From JAWXUE01 sp044432865 (GTDB lineage Bacteria > Bacillota_I > Bacilli_A > Acholeplasmatales > Anaeroplasmataceae), in contig JAWXUF010000016.1 in the NCBI GenBank assembly GCA_044432865.1, positions 1 through 26,062 on the forward strand: a stretch of DNA of 26,062 bases. Direction: 5' to 3'. Below, one piece after another: positions 14,255 through 22,581 of this stretch (position 1 is the stretch's first letter; each line of letters begins with the position of its first letter). The notes beneath the pieces are model-generated. The model saw only the letters and a list, made by a program, of their open reading frames with translations. It ran no database searches and was not told where the DNA came from. The position numbers and the translations under genes are program-made.

Positions 14255-14467
14255 CTACTTTAATATTACATTATTTACGTATACTCTACCTTCAGTAGAA
14301 GAACCACGATTTAAGTAAAACTTATCATTTGTATCTACAGATGCTATAGTCTTTAATTTATCTATTAAAGTTTTCCATTCATTTTTTGTTCTAGTTATTT
14401 TTTTTAATTCAACAATGTAATAATTTGTTTCTTTTGTTAAAAAAATCGATATAAAATAAAAAAACAA
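14255..14467 (-). CDS. ORF70, conserved 5' segment of the cassettes
   Basis: An open frame of up to 70 codons ending ...TNDKFYLNRGSSTEGRVYVN NVILK, intact only in unit 1; units 2 and 4 carry broken copies. No ATG is in frame. It opens at a TTG inside the tRNA terminator, within the attachment repeat, and no ribosome-binding site is seen, so the true start is uncertain. It may be the 3' end of a longer gene cut by the attachment site. I recognise no family. The next gene's ATG always lies about 10 bases after its stop. Confidence 0.4.
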   Translation of the reverse strand: MFFYFISIFLTKETNYYIVELKKITRTKNEWKTLIDKLKTIASVDTNDKFYLNRGSSTEGRVYVNNVILK

Positions 14468-14538
14468 CTCGAAAGAGTTGTATATTTTAAATGGCAGGGC
14501 TAGGAGGATTCGAACCTACGAGTGACAGAGTCAAAGTC
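14414..14538 (-). repeat. Attachment-site repeat, copy 3 (in the intact tRNA gene)
   Basis: Comprises the 3' 47 nt of the functional tRNA-Gln (14492-14538), its terminator and a 78-bp extension shared with copies 1 and 2. Identity with the other copies ends at position 14538, in the 5' strand of the anticodon stem. Crossover is therefore predicted in or near the anticodon loop, a site class known for tyrosine integrases. Confidence 0.9.
14456..14481 (-). terminator. Terminator of tRNA-Gln
   Basis: ACAACTC-TTTC-GAGTTGT followed by TTTTTT on the minus strand. Copied with each attachment repeat (10383-10400 and 13273-13290). Confidence 0.85.
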
Positions 14539-14566
14539 TGTTGCCTTACCGCTTGGCTATAGCCCT
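14492..14566 (-). tRNA. tRNA-Gln (anticodon UUG)
   Basis: Complete 75-nt tRNA with encoded CCA. Acceptor AGGGCTA/TAGCCCT; anticodon stem ACAGA/TCTGT encloses CTTTGAC with anticodon TTG; T-arm has GGTTCGAATCC. It is the host gene of the cassette array, and its 3' part is the attachment core. Confidence 0.97.
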
Positions 14567-14584
14567 ATATTTAATAGCAAATTT

Positions 14585-14613
14585 ATTATAATATATTTAT
14601 TGTAATAATGCAA
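14585..14613 (-). promoter_or_regulatory. Promoter of tRNA-Gln
   Basis: On the minus strand TTGCAT, 17 bp, perfect TATAAT, about 18 bp before the tRNA. Readthrough past the tRNA terminator would transcribe the unit 1 cargo. Confidence 0.75.
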
Positions 14614-14666
14614 TAGTAAATTTATAAATATATTATAATAAAAATGTAAGTTTTATTATTTCCCAT

Positions 14667-14695
14667 TTGAAATAAAAAGTGTTAAGTGATATAAT
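14667..14695 (+). promoter_or_regulatory. Promoter of the SNF2 helicase gene
   Basis: TTGAAA, exactly 17 bp, TATAAT with an extended TGA. Divergent from tRNA-Gln. Confidence 0.8.
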
Positions 14696-14753
14696 ATATA
14701 AGTTAAGGTGTATTCCTTATTTGTTTTAATTGAAAAGGGGGAAGTTGAGTATT

Positions 14754-17700
14754 ATGGAATTTAACGTAACTAATCTAAAAGCAAACGTAGAACAAAATTT
14801 ATTTGATCAAGGGTTAGCTTTGTATTTAAATAAAAAAGTGAATATCGCTCAACTTATCCAAACAGATTTAGGTAGTGAGATAAAATATACTTATCCAGTG
14901 CCTGATGAAGATGGAAGAAGTAACTATAGTGTTACAGTGAAACTATTCAAAAAAGAGAATAAGTATTTTATGTCTGGTTGTCTATGTAAGTGTTATTTTT
15001 GTCAAAGTAATAAAACTATATGTTCTCACATAGTAGCATTATGTTTAATATTAATGGATTACTTAAATAATGGTACAGAAGGACTTGAAGAATATTCAAA
15101 AGAATATTTCAAAAGAATCAAAGAAGAAAAATTATTAAATTTATTTACTAATAATGATTATAGTAATGTAAAACTACGTCCTACTTTTACTATCGATAAA
15201 AATGGTATTTCGTTTAGACTTTATATCATGTACGAAAAAGAATATATTATTAATAATATAAATACATTTTTAGAAGGTATAAAACAAAACTCATTAATTA
15301 AATATGGGAAGAGATTAGAATTTGTACATAATCTTGATGTATTTAATAATAATGCTAGGGAATTAATAGAATTATTAATGATATCGAAATTAGATTATAT
15401 TAATAAAATGCTTTTTATTAATAATCACTTATTTGAAAAAATAATAAATATATATAAAGACGATGTATTAAACTTTGTATTAGATGATCAAAACTATAAA
15501 GTTGAAAATTCATTAATAGAAGAAAAATTAAATATATTAGTTGATACAAAAGGGTTAGAATTAGTTTTACCTAATAATTTAAAATGTATTAAGACTTTTG
15601 ATAAGTTAATATTAGTTAATAAAAATAAAACTAATGTTATTAAACTAAATAATTATGAAATGAGTATTGTTAGTAATTTAATTGATAATAATTATGTTAT
15701 GGATATTTCAGAAAGTGAAGAATTCTTCTTTAGTAATATTTATCCTAAAATCAAAAATATTGTTTCATTATCTAAAGAAGTAGAAGAACAGTTTCCTGTA
15801 TATGATGTTGTTATTAATTCATATATTGATTTAAATGATTCTGTTATTACAGTTAAATCAGTTATATTAGAACAAGGTGAAAAAGTATCAAAAGAGAAAC
15901 TTGCTGTATTATCTAAAGTTATATATTTTGAATATGAATTATTACTAAAAGAGTATGGATTTTCTTTAAACTCTTATTCTATATCTGATACAACAACAAT
16001 AGTTGATTTCCTTCATTCAGATATTACAAGATTTAAAAAATATGGAGAAGTATATCTAACTGATAAAGTAAGAAAAGCTAATGTTAAAAAAACAGGTAAA
16101 TTTAATTTAGGTATTAATTATAATTTAAATTTATTAGAATTAAATATTGATTCTTTAATGTCTAATGATGAATTACAATTAATTTTAGCATCATATAGAA
16201 ATAAAGAAAAATATGTTATTTTAAAATCAAATGTTATCATTGAAATAGATGATGATGTTGCTGAATTATCGCGTATTGTAGACGAATATTCATTAGATGA
16301 TAGTGATTTAAAGACTCCTAAATTAAAACCTTCTTATACAATTTTGAATTTATTAAAAGAAGAAAATGTTAGTAAAGAAGAGACACAAGAAGTATTAAAT
16401 GATTTTACTAATTATAATCAACATGATATTTATCCTATGGAGAAAATTAATAATGTATTAAGACCTTATCAATTAGAAGCATATAGATGGTTACATACTG
16501 TTGCTAGATACGGATTTGGTGGCTTATTAGCTGATGATATGGGGTTAGGTAAATCATTAGAAATTTTAAGTTTAATATTAAGTGATGAAGTTGATAAACC
16601 TTCAATTATAATTTCTCCTATGTCGTTAGTATATAACTGGAGTAATGAGATTACTAAATGGGGTAATGGCATAAAAGTTAATATTGTTATAGGAAGTATT
16701 AAAGAGAGATCTGATATACTTAAACAAATTGATTATAATAAAAAAGAAATATATTTAGTATCTTATGATATTTTAAAGAAAGATATTGATTTAATAAATG
16801 GTGAATTTAGATTTGTTGTTATTGATGAAGCACAGTACATAAAAAATAAAAATACTAAAACAGCAATTTCAGTAAAAAAATTAGATTCACAAGTTAGATT
16901 TGCTTTAACAGGTACTCCTATTGAAAATGCATTATCGGATTTATGGAGTATATTTGATTTTATTTTACCAAATTATTTATCTTCTTATAAAAATTTCAGA
17001 GATGAATTTGAAACTGCTGCTGACTTGTCACAAGATTCTTTAGAATTATTACAAAAGAAAGTAGCTCCATTTATCTTAAGAAGAACAAAGAAAGATGTAC
17101 TAAAAGATTTACCAGATAAGATTGAGGAAGTTTATTATGCTAATTTAGCTCCTGCACAAGAGAAGTTATATAATGCATATTTAAATAAAGCTAGAAACTC
17201 TCTATCTACAAGTAATGAAATTGAAATATTATCTGTACTTACTAGATTAAGACAAATTTGTGTTAGTCCTAAAATGTTTTTAAGTAATTACGAAGATGAA
17301 GAAGTGAAAATTGATTTAACAATTGATTTAATTTCTAAAGCAATTAATGGTGGACATAAAATATTACTATTTAGTCAATTTACTTCTAGTTTTGATATAT
17401 TACAAACTAGACTTGAAAAAGAAGGAATTGATTTCTATATGTTAACTGGTAAAACACCAGCACAAGATAGAGTTAATCTATCAAATAGTTTTAATACTAA
17501 AGATGATGTTAAATTATTTTTAATCTCATTAAAAGCAGGTGGTACAGGTCTTAACTTATATGGAGCTGATACTGTAATTCATTTAGATCCATGGTGGAAC
17601 TTAAGTGCTGAGGCTCAAGCTACAGATAGAGCTCATCGTATTGGTCAAAAGAAAGTATTAAATGTAATTAAAATCATTTGTGCTAATACAATTGAAGAAA

Positions 17701-17813
17701 AAGTATTACAATTACAAAATTTCAAAGCAGAGTTATCAAATAAAATAATTGATGATAATCAAAATAAAAATAAGAAACTAAACATAAAAGATTTAGAATT
17801 CTTATTATCATAA
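14754..17813 (+). CDS. SWIM zinc-finger SNF2-family DEAD/DEAH-like helicase
   Basis: A 1019-residue Swi2/Snf2 ATPase, expected to move along or remodel DNA-protein complexes, perhaps freeing stalled RNA polymerase as the related RapA does. Near the N-terminus Cys78-x-Cys80...Cys90-x-His92 matches a SWIM zinc finger. The ATPase starts near residue 575: DDMGLGKS (Walker A, Lys about 600), SPMSLVYNW, VIDEAQYIKN (motif II, about 691), LTGTPIEN (motif III) and FILRRTKKDVL. The C-terminal helicase half has LLFSQFTSS (about 872), GGTGLNL (about 929) and QATDRAHRIGQ (motif VI, about 955). All catalytic motifs are intact. The ATG at 14754 is preferred, with AAAAGGGGGAAG upstream; TTG codons at 14730 and 14745 are too close to or upstream of that site. 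No clear terminator follows. Confidence 0.93.
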   Translation: MEFNVTNLKANVEQNLFDQGLALYLNKKVNIAQLIQTDLGSEIKYTYPVPDEDGRSNYSVTVKLFKKENKYFMSGCLCKCYFCQSNKTICSHIVALCLILMDYLNNGTEGLEEYSKEYFKRIKEEKLLNLFTNNDYSNVKLRPTFTIDKNGISFRLYIMYEKEYIINNINTFLEGIKQNSLIKYGKRLEFVHNLDVFNNNARELIELLMISKLDYINKMLFINNHLFEKIINIYKDDVLNFVLDDQNYKVENSLIEEKLNILVDTKGLELVLPNNLKCIKTFDKLILVNKNKTNVIKLNNYEMSIVSNLIDNNYVMDISESEEFFFSNIYPKIKNIVSLSKEVEEQFPVYDVVINSYIDLNDSVITVKSVILEQGEKVSKEKLAVLSKVIYFEYELLLKEYGFSLNSYSISDTTTIVDFLHSDITRFKKYGEVYLTDKVRKANVKKTGKFNLGINYNLNLLELNIDSLMSNDELQLILASYRNKEKYVILKSNVIIEIDDDVAELSRIVDEYSLDDSDLKTPKLKPSYTILNLLKEENVSKEETQEVLNDFTNYNQHDIYPMEKINNVLRPYQLEAYRWLHTVARYGFGGLLADDMGLGKSLEILSLILSDEVDKPSIIISPMSLVYNWSNEITKWGNGIKVNIVIGSIKERSDILKQIDYNKKEIYLVSYDILKKDIDLINGEFRFVVIDEAQYIKNKNTKTAISVKKLDSQVRFALTGTPIENALSDLWSIFDFILPNYLSSYKNFRDEFETAADLSQDSLELLQKKVAPFILRRTKKDVLKDLPDKIEEVYYANLAPAQEKLYNAYLNKARNSLSTSNEIEILSVLTRLRQICVSPKMFLSNYEDEEVKIDLTIDLISKAINGGHKILLFSQFTSSFDILQTRLEKEGIDFYMLTGKTPAQDRVNLSNSFNTKDDVKLFLISLKAGGTGLNLYGADTVIHLDPWWNLSAEAQATDRAHRIGQKKVLNVIKIICANTIEEKVLQLQNFKAELSNKIIDDNQNKNKKLNIKDLEFLLS

Positions 17814-17857
17814 GTAAATAACCTAATCACTTTTTAAATTCCTTCATATATTATAGT

Positions 17858-17876
17858 GTAGTAAGAAAATTACTAC
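17858..17876 (+). promoter_or_regulatory. Dyad before the cysteine-rich gene
   Basis: GTAGTAA-GAAAA-TTACTAC, seven-bp arms, eight bases before the AAGGAGG ribosome-binding site. A TATTAT candidate -10 lies at 17849-17854 without a good -35. Possible operator or mRNA leader hairpin. Confidence 0.3.
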
Positions 17877-17898
17877 TTAAAATTAAGGAGGAATTTCA

Positions 17899-18234
17899 AT
17901 GGGTTGTAATAAACCAACAGATGAAATTTTAGTTTGCAATAATGTTTTTAAATATAAATTAGTAAAAGTTAATAATGATGTATATGATTTATTAGTTACA
18001 CCATGCTGCACACCTACTGCAGTATATGATGTAGCGAGAATTAGTGAAAGATTAAATGGTTGTATGCAGTCAACGTATTATCAAGCATTTATCAATACTG
18101 ACCCTGTAACAATCATTCAAGATTGTACATTAGAAGGAGCAGTAAGACGCGCTATCGCTATTTACTTTGAAAATACACCATGCATCGAATGTGATGTATG
18201 TACAAATACTTGTTGCAATCAAGGATTATTCTAA
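17899..18234 (+). CDS. Cysteine-rich small protein, unrecognised
   Basis: A 111-residue protein with 11 cysteines (3, 13, 36, 37, 55, 76, 95, 98, 101, 105, 106). The C-terminal cluster CIECDVCTNTCC (Cys-x2-Cys-x2-Cys-x3-Cys-Cys) and the internal CC pair suggest metal binding or many disulfides. There is no signal peptide or membrane segment, so a cytoplasmic metal-binding role is likelier than a secreted disulfide protein. A near-perfect AAGGAGG seven to nine bases before the ATG predicts strong translation. The gene stands alone with its own terminator. No family is recognised. Confidence 0.8.
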   Translation: MGCNKPTDEILVCNNVFKYKLVKVNNDVYDLLVTPCCTPTAVYDVARISERLNGCMQSTYYQAFINTDPVTIIQDCTLEGAVRRAIAIYFENTPCIECDVCTNTCCNQGLF

Positions 18235-18242
18235 AATATATT

Positions 18243-18272
18243 AAAGAATCTATTAGTTTAGATTCTTTTTTT
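18243..18272 (+). terminator. Terminator of the cysteine-rich gene
   Basis: AAAGAATCTA / TAGATTCTTT arms with a six-base loop, followed by TTTT. Confidence 0.85.
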
Positions 18273-18295
18273 GTTATTCCGTGTTATTTCTGTGT

Positions 18296-18373
18296 AAATC
18301 GTTACATTTTCGAGTATTAACGGTTTAAGGAAAGTGGTGCTATAATTACATTTCTTTTTCCATTTGATATACT
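18296..18373 (+). promoter_or_regulatory. Two promoter candidates and an imperfect dyad before the surface gene
   Basis: TGCTATAAT (18338-18346) and TGATATACT (18365-18373) are both extended -10 elements. AAATCGTTA (18296-18304) and TAACGGTTT (18318-18326) form an imperfect inverted repeat with one mismatch, just upstream of the first -10, and could be an operator. The leader would be short with either promoter. Confidence 0.45.
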
Positions 18374-18393
18374 AATTTCAAGAGGTGGTTTAA

Positions 18394-20838
18394 ATGGAAA
18401 AAAGAACGTTAGGTGGATGTTTTACAATTATAATACTTTTATTATCGGCTACAATTTATTTTTTAATTTCAGCATCAGCTAGTAATGATGATATTACAGT
18501 TGGGACAATCGATAGATCAAGTTTAGATTTTTATAATGTATTAACTGATTCAGGTTACAGCAAAGATTTTGAAACTTGGGAACAAGAAAGTTTAAATGGT
18601 ACAATCGAATATAGACTTGTAGATTTAAATATTGAATTTGGTGCTCAAGGAGAATGGATTCGTGTATATTCTTTAGAAAATATAATTTTAGCACAATCTT
18701 GGTATGAGTCATTTGTTGATGGATCTATTGGTATTGAATATACTCAATATTATACAGTAACATTTATGGATAATAATACAACATTAAGTTCTCAGGTAGT
18801 ATTAGAAAACTCTTTAGTTTCTGCTCCTGTAGTTTCTGCAGTTGATGGTAAAGTATTTGCTGGATGGGATTATAATCTTGAAAATGGTATTGATAGTAAA
18901 ACAACAATTACTGCTTTATGGGAAAATGATTCTTATACTATTACTTTTGTAACATCATCTAATGATTATTTTCCTGTACAAGAAATTTCATATGAAGATG
19001 AATTTACTCTACCTATTCCAACAAAAGATGGATATCAATTTACTGGGTGGTATAACGGAAACACTCAAGTTACTGATGGTAAATATACAAACACTTCTAA
19101 TATAGTGCTTTACGCAAGATGGGAAGCATTATCATATAATATTTCATTTGATGTAAATGGTGGGAGTTATTTAAATAGCATTTCTGCTCCATTTAACTCT
19201 ACAGTTGAATTACCTTCTCCATCAAAAACTGGAAGTAGATTTGCTGGATGGTATTATGAAGGTACTTATGTTTCAAATACTTTTGTATTTGCATACAATA
19301 AAGATATCGTATTAACAGCGGCATGGGGATCTGCTGATGCATATTTCTTAAATTTTAATTCAAACGGTGCTGGTTCATTTGAACCAATTGAAGTAAAAAA
19401 AGATTTCCAATATAGTTTACCTCAACCAGAAATGACAGGTTATACTTTTGATGGATGGTATTATAATGGTGCTAGATTAGATGATGTTAATGATGTATGG
19501 ATGTATGATAATGATGCAACAGCAGTAGCTAAATGGACAATCATTGATTACAAAATTACATATTCATTAGTTTCAGGTACTAATCATCCTGATAATCCAA
19601 CAACATATACAATTGAAACTTACGGATTATTAAAATATGGTACAAGAACAAATTATGAACAATACGGTTGGTATATTAATGGTACAGAAGTTACAACATT
19701 TACTTTCGATAAAACAATAGGTGATTTAGCTGTAACATTTAGATGGCAATACAAATACTATGATGTAACATATATGGTAAATGGTGAAGCTGTACAAACA
19801 AATGATCTTTCATCATATGCTGTATTAGCTTTTAGTACAAATGATTACACATTAAGATACTATACAAATGATGAAATCCATGTAAATTGTTGGTATGTTG
19901 ATCCTGAATTTAATACAAAAATAACATCTCTTTCATCTTTTAATTTATCAAGATATTTTGATGAAGAAGACTTAGAAGAAAATGGAATTGTTTTATATGG
20001 TGATGCTGTAGCAACAAATGAAGGTACATATACTGCTACAACAGGTCTTAATTTAACTTATGAATATATTAACTATGGACATTATCCTTCTCAACAAGTA
20101 AGAAATCAAGATACATTAGCTGCATTAGCTAACATTACTGAAAGAAATGAAAATGGTTATATTGAGTATGAAGGAGAACAATACCTTTACCAAAAAGCTA
20201 CTATCTGGACTCCAGGTACAGTTTCTTATACAATTACACAAAAAGCTTCAAACAATCAATTTATTGGTAATAATTCATATTATTATTATCATGTAGAACC
20301 AATTAAATGGAGAGTACTTAGAGATGAAGTTACTTCAGAAGTTACTTTATGGTGTGAATATTTATTAGGTTCTGCTGTATATAATGAAGAACAATCTTAT
20401 GACGAAGAAGGAAATGCAATTGCGCTTAATGATTGGGAAACAAGTACAATAAGAGCGTATATGGATACATTTGCTAAGGTAGCATTTACAACAGAAGAGT
20501 ATAATCAAATTTCAATGACTGAACGTACTGCTATTACAGATAGTAAAGTAACAGAGGATAAATTATTCTTCTTAACACCTGATGAATTATCAAATCCTAA
20601 TTTTGGATTTGAAGATAAAAGTACGACGGATCCTAATAGATCTGCTATAATATCTGATTACACAAGAGCTTGTGGTTCGTATGCAACTAGTGTACATCAT
20701 ACTTCTCTTTATTGGGGAAGTCCTAGTACAACAAATGAAAAATATGTTTATTATGGTAGTACAACACTTTCTGGTTCAACAACTAATACTGCTGATTGTG
20801 AATTTAGACCAGCGATGAAATTATCTTTCTCTATTTAA
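18394..20838 (+). CDS. Surface protein with InlB/Flg_new repeats and a DUF6273-like domain
   Basis: An 814-residue protein. A hydrophobic segment at about 8-29 (FTIIILLLSATIYFLIS) is a signal anchor or signal peptide. From about residue 120 to 540 there are six Listeria-Bacteroides (InlB B / Flg_new) repeats, each starting near YTVTF, YTITF, YNISF, YFLNF, YKITY and YDVTY at about 61-70 residue spacing. The best units contain F-(A/T/D)-GWY and end in a ...ARW-like strand. From about 558 the C-terminal domain looks like DUF6273: YGHYPSQQ, PIKWRVL, WETSTIRAYM, FFLTPDEL and EFRPAMKL. Such proteins are outer-face adhesin-like proteins of gut and rumen Firmicutes. There is no LPXTG. AAGAGGTGG supports the ATG. 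Confidence 0.85.
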   Translation: MEKRTLGGCFTIIILLLSATIYFLISASASNDDITVGTIDRSSLDFYNVLTDSGYSKDFETWEQESLNGTIEYRLVDLNIEFGAQGEWIRVYSLENIILAQSWYESFVDGSIGIEYTQYYTVTFMDNNTTLSSQVVLENSLVSAPVVSAVDGKVFAGWDYNLENGIDSKTTITALWENDSYTITFVTSSNDYFPVQEISYEDEFTLPIPTKDGYQFTGWYNGNTQVTDGKYTNTSNIVLYARWEALSYNISFDVNGGSYLNSISAPFNSTVELPSPSKTGSRFAGWYYEGTYVSNTFVFAYNKDIVLTAAWGSADAYFLNFNSNGAGSFEPIEVKKDFQYSLPQPEMTGYTFDGWYYNGARLDDVNDVWMYDNDATAVAKWTIIDYKITYSLVSGTNHPDNPTTYTIETYGLLKYGTRTNYEQYGWYINGTEVTTFTFDKTIGDLAVTFRWQYKYYDVTYMVNGEAVQTNDLSSYAVLAFSTNDYTLRYYTNDEIHVNCWYVDPEFNTKITSLSSFNLSRYFDEEDLEENGIVLYGDAVATNEGTYTATTGLNLTYEYINYGHYPSQQVRNQDTLAALANITERNENGYIEYEGEQYLYQKATIWTPGTVSYTITQKASNNQFIGNNSYYYYHVEPIKWRVLRDEVTSEVTLWCEYLLGSAVYNEEQSYDEEGNAIALNDWETSTIRAYMDTFAKVAFTTEEYNQISMTERTAITDSKVTEDKLFFLTPDELSNPNFGFEDKSTTDPNRSAIISDYTRACGSYATSVHHTSLYWGSPSTTNEKYVYYGSTTLSGSTTNTADCEFRPAMKLSFSI

Positions 20839-20844
20839 TTAAAT

Positions 20845-20873
20845 AAAATACTTTAGTCTAACTAAAGTATTTT
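20845..20873 (+). terminator. Terminator of the InlB-repeat gene
   Basis: Thirteen-bp arms AAAATACTTTAGT / ACTAAAGTATTTT with a CTA loop, then T-rich sequence. Confidence 0.85.
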
Positions 20874-20887
20874 TATTTTTTATAGTG

Positions 20888-20896
20888 TGTTATAAT
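20888..20896 (+). promoter_or_regulatory. Extended -10 of the HEPN-like gene
   Basis: TGTTATAAT, perfect extended -10, about 18 bp before the start codon; the leader would be about ten nucleotides and must include the AAGGTG ribosome-binding site. The -35 is weak. Confidence 0.5.
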
Positions 20897-20913
20897 ATTA
20901 GAAGGTGATTAAA

Positions 20914-21996
20914 ATGAAAAATGAAGTAATTAAACAAGATGAAATAATAAAAGAAATTTATTCTTTTTTAAAAGAAAAAAATAGAGATACACCTTTAGTT
21001 AAAAGTGCACTTTGTACATTAGATAATATGAATGAAATGCAGAAGTACTATGTTGAATCATTAACTAATACCCATGAAGTTGGGGAGCGTATTTTGCGAT
21101 TATATGCCTTACTTCAGGGATTATTTGTGTGTATAGATTCTTTATATGCTTTAGCATATGATATGTGTGGAAGTAAATCTTTTATTAATATTAATCAAAA
21201 TAAAATGTTGAAAGAATTAAAATATATTAGAAATGATGTTGTAGGACATCCTGTTAATAGAGTGTATGAGGATAACACTGTAGCTTATTGTTTACTTAAT
21301 CCAAAAGATATTCATGAAACAACAATTTTATATTATATTTATACAAATAATACACATAAAACAAAAAGTGTTGATTTAGTAGAATGTCTTAATAATTACT
21401 ATTTAGAAAGTAATGATTTACTTAAATATTTGTTTGATTTCTACAAACATAATGTAAAAGAAAATAGTATTGTTTTAATTACAAAGAAATTCTATGATAG
21501 TTTTGACCCAGAGAAATATGACGAATCGGGATTACGAAAAAACTATGAAGAAAATTATAAAAATAAAAACGAGAAACAAAGTAGATATATTTGGAGATTA
21601 AATATCTTAAGCAGATATAAAGAAAACAAACATAAAGGATTTAAACGTGATCTATATAATTATGCATTATCTAATCAGGTTAAGAAACTAATGGAAATTG
21701 CTTATTTATTAGAAAATCAAAAAATTGAAGTAGATATTAAATGTAGATTTCCAAGATACTTAATATTATTCAAAGAGTTTTTATATACAAACAAATCATT
21801 CATAAAGGATTTAGATATATTAGTAGATGCTACACATCCATATTTTATGTCTACACTAGAAAACATTAGAAACATTCTTCTTAAAAGTAATAATAAAGTA
21901 TTATTAGAATTAATTGATTGGTTAATTGAGAATAAAGAAGATGAAGGATTTGTTTATTTAGTAGGTAGTACATTCAAAACAATAAAAGTATTTTAA
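20914..21996 (+). CDS. Uncharacterised protein with a HEPN-like Rx5H motif
   Basis: A 360-residue soluble protein. The N-terminal 115 residues are helical and contain LKYIRNDVVGHPVN, in which Arg106-Asn107...His112 fits the R-[polar]-x4-6-H signature of HEPN RNases, preceded by a helix (YALLQGLFVCIDSLYAL) as usual for that fold. The rest (about 120-360) is Lys/Asn/Glu-rich, with no partner domain that I recognise. HEPN proteins are typical RNA-cutting effectors in toxin-antitoxin and defence systems, but also occur as non-catalytic binding domains, so the role is an inference. The ATG is chosen because AAGGTG precedes it; a GTG at 20905 overlaps that site. The next gene starts 16 bases downstream, so the pair is likely an operon. 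Confidence 0.65.
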   Translation: MKNEVIKQDEIIKEIYSFLKEKNRDTPLVKSALCTLDNMNEMQKYYVESLTNTHEVGERILRLYALLQGLFVCIDSLYALAYDMCGSKSFININQNKMLKELKYIRNDVVGHPVNRVYEDNTVAYCLLNPKDIHETTILYYIYTNNTHKTKSVDLVECLNNYYLESNDLLKYLFDFYKHNVKENSIVLITKKFYDSFDPEKYDESGLRKNYEENYKNKNEKQSRYIWRLNILSRYKENKHKGFKRDLYNYALSNQVKKLMEIAYLLENQKIEVDIKCRFPRYLILFKEFLYTNKSFIKDLDILVDATHPYFMSTLENIRNILLKSNNKVLLELIDWLIENKEDEGFVYLVGSTFKTIKVF

Positions 21997-22012
21997 ATAA
22001 GGAGAATTTAAT

Positions 22013-22501
22013 ATGATAACATATGACATCATGAAAAACATGCATTATATATTTTTAGCAGTTTTTTTAATAATTTTTTTTGGAATAATTATTTTTGCAT
22101 TTATAAACAACAAAAACATGCAAAATAATAACCCAAATAAATTGCCTTCAAAACCTATTCCGTTTTTACATAAAATTTTAGTTGGAGTATTATTGATTTC
22201 ACTACCTATGTGTGCAATATCATCTATCTTACTAAGAAACATGGCTTTGGCATTAGTGTTTGGTTGTGCATTTGGAGTTTCAGTAGTAATTCTTATAATT
22301 ACTGCATCTACTACAAAAATCACCCTAACAATAAATAAAAATGGTAAAAAAGAAGTAGTTCAATATACTATGCAAGAATATCAAAGAAGAATTTATAATG
22401 GTACACTTGATGTAAATAGTATTGTTAGGGAAGATGAAAGTGAATATACAGATCCTAAATCAGTTTCTAATGATGATGATCCATTTGCGAAATTTGATTA
22501 A
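22013..22501 (+). CDS. Three-TM membrane protein with an acidic C-terminal tail
   Basis: A 162-residue protein with membrane segments at about residues 10-31, 53-71 and 76-98. A hydrophilic C-terminal region begins at TKITLTINKNGKKEVVQYTM and ends in an acidic stretch (DDDPFAKFD). A TAAGGAGA ribosome-binding site lies 16 bases after the HEPN-like gene, making a two-gene operon likely. A nuclease-plus-membrane-protein pair is seen in some defence modules, but nothing here proves such a link. Family not recognised. Confidence 0.7.
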   Translation: MITYDIMKNMHYIFLAVFLIIFFGIIIFAFINNKNMQNNNPNKLPSKPIPFLHKILVGVLLISLPMCAISSILLRNMALALVFGCAFGVSVVILIITASTTKITLTINKNGKKEVVQYTMQEYQRRIYNGTLDVNSIVREDESEYTDPKSVSNDDDPFAKFD

Positions 22502-22544
22502 TAGTACATTTATACAATAAAGTGTATGAATTAAATATAGTTTA

Positions 22545-22553
22545 TGATATAAT
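22545..22553 (+). promoter_or_regulatory. Extended -10 of typA
   Basis: TGATATAAT, perfect extended -10, about 28 bp before the start codon; the -35 is weak (TATGAA near 22525). Confidence 0.55.
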
Positions 22554-22581
22554 AGACAAGATGAAATTTGGAGGAAGTAAA

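Larger units (their letters stand above)
10333..14538 (-). mobile_element. Tandem array of four integrase-less cassettes at tRNA-Gln
   Basis: The interval is bounded by 125-bp direct repeats at 10333-10457 and 14414-14538, with a third copy at 13223-13347. The repeat holds the 3' 47 nt of tRNA-Gln, its terminator and 78 bp beyond. Reading from the intact tRNA on the minus strand: unit 1 (14414-13348), unit 2 (13347-12577), unit 3 (12576 to about 11650) and unit 4 (about 11650-10458), then the last repeat. Conserved parts are the ORF70 segment, the terminator hairpin, the HTH promoter dyad and the HTH gene; the middle is variable cargo. The attachment repeat is missing at the unit 2/3 and 3/4 junctions. 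No recombinase, transposase or replication gene is visible, so mobility would depend on an enzyme supplied elsewhere. Confidence 0.85.

Noticed and set aside
10333..14538. The repeats as a CRISPR array or as insertion sequences
   Set aside because: Repeat copies are 125 bp or longer, few and irregularly spaced, and carry tRNA sequence. There are no cas genes, no transposase and no terminal inverted repeats.
14567..14730. A T-box or riboswitch leader near tRNA-Gln or the SNF2 gene
   Set aside because: The leader after the mapped promoter is too short, and no T-box or conserved aptamer pattern is visible.
20905..20913. GTG start for the HEPN-like gene
   Set aside because: The GTG is part of the AAGGTG ribosome-binding site for ATG 20914.
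22522..22581. Earlier in-frame start for typA
   Set aside because: The extension covers the promoter and GGAGG; TypA proteins begin at MNIRNIAIIAHVDHGK.
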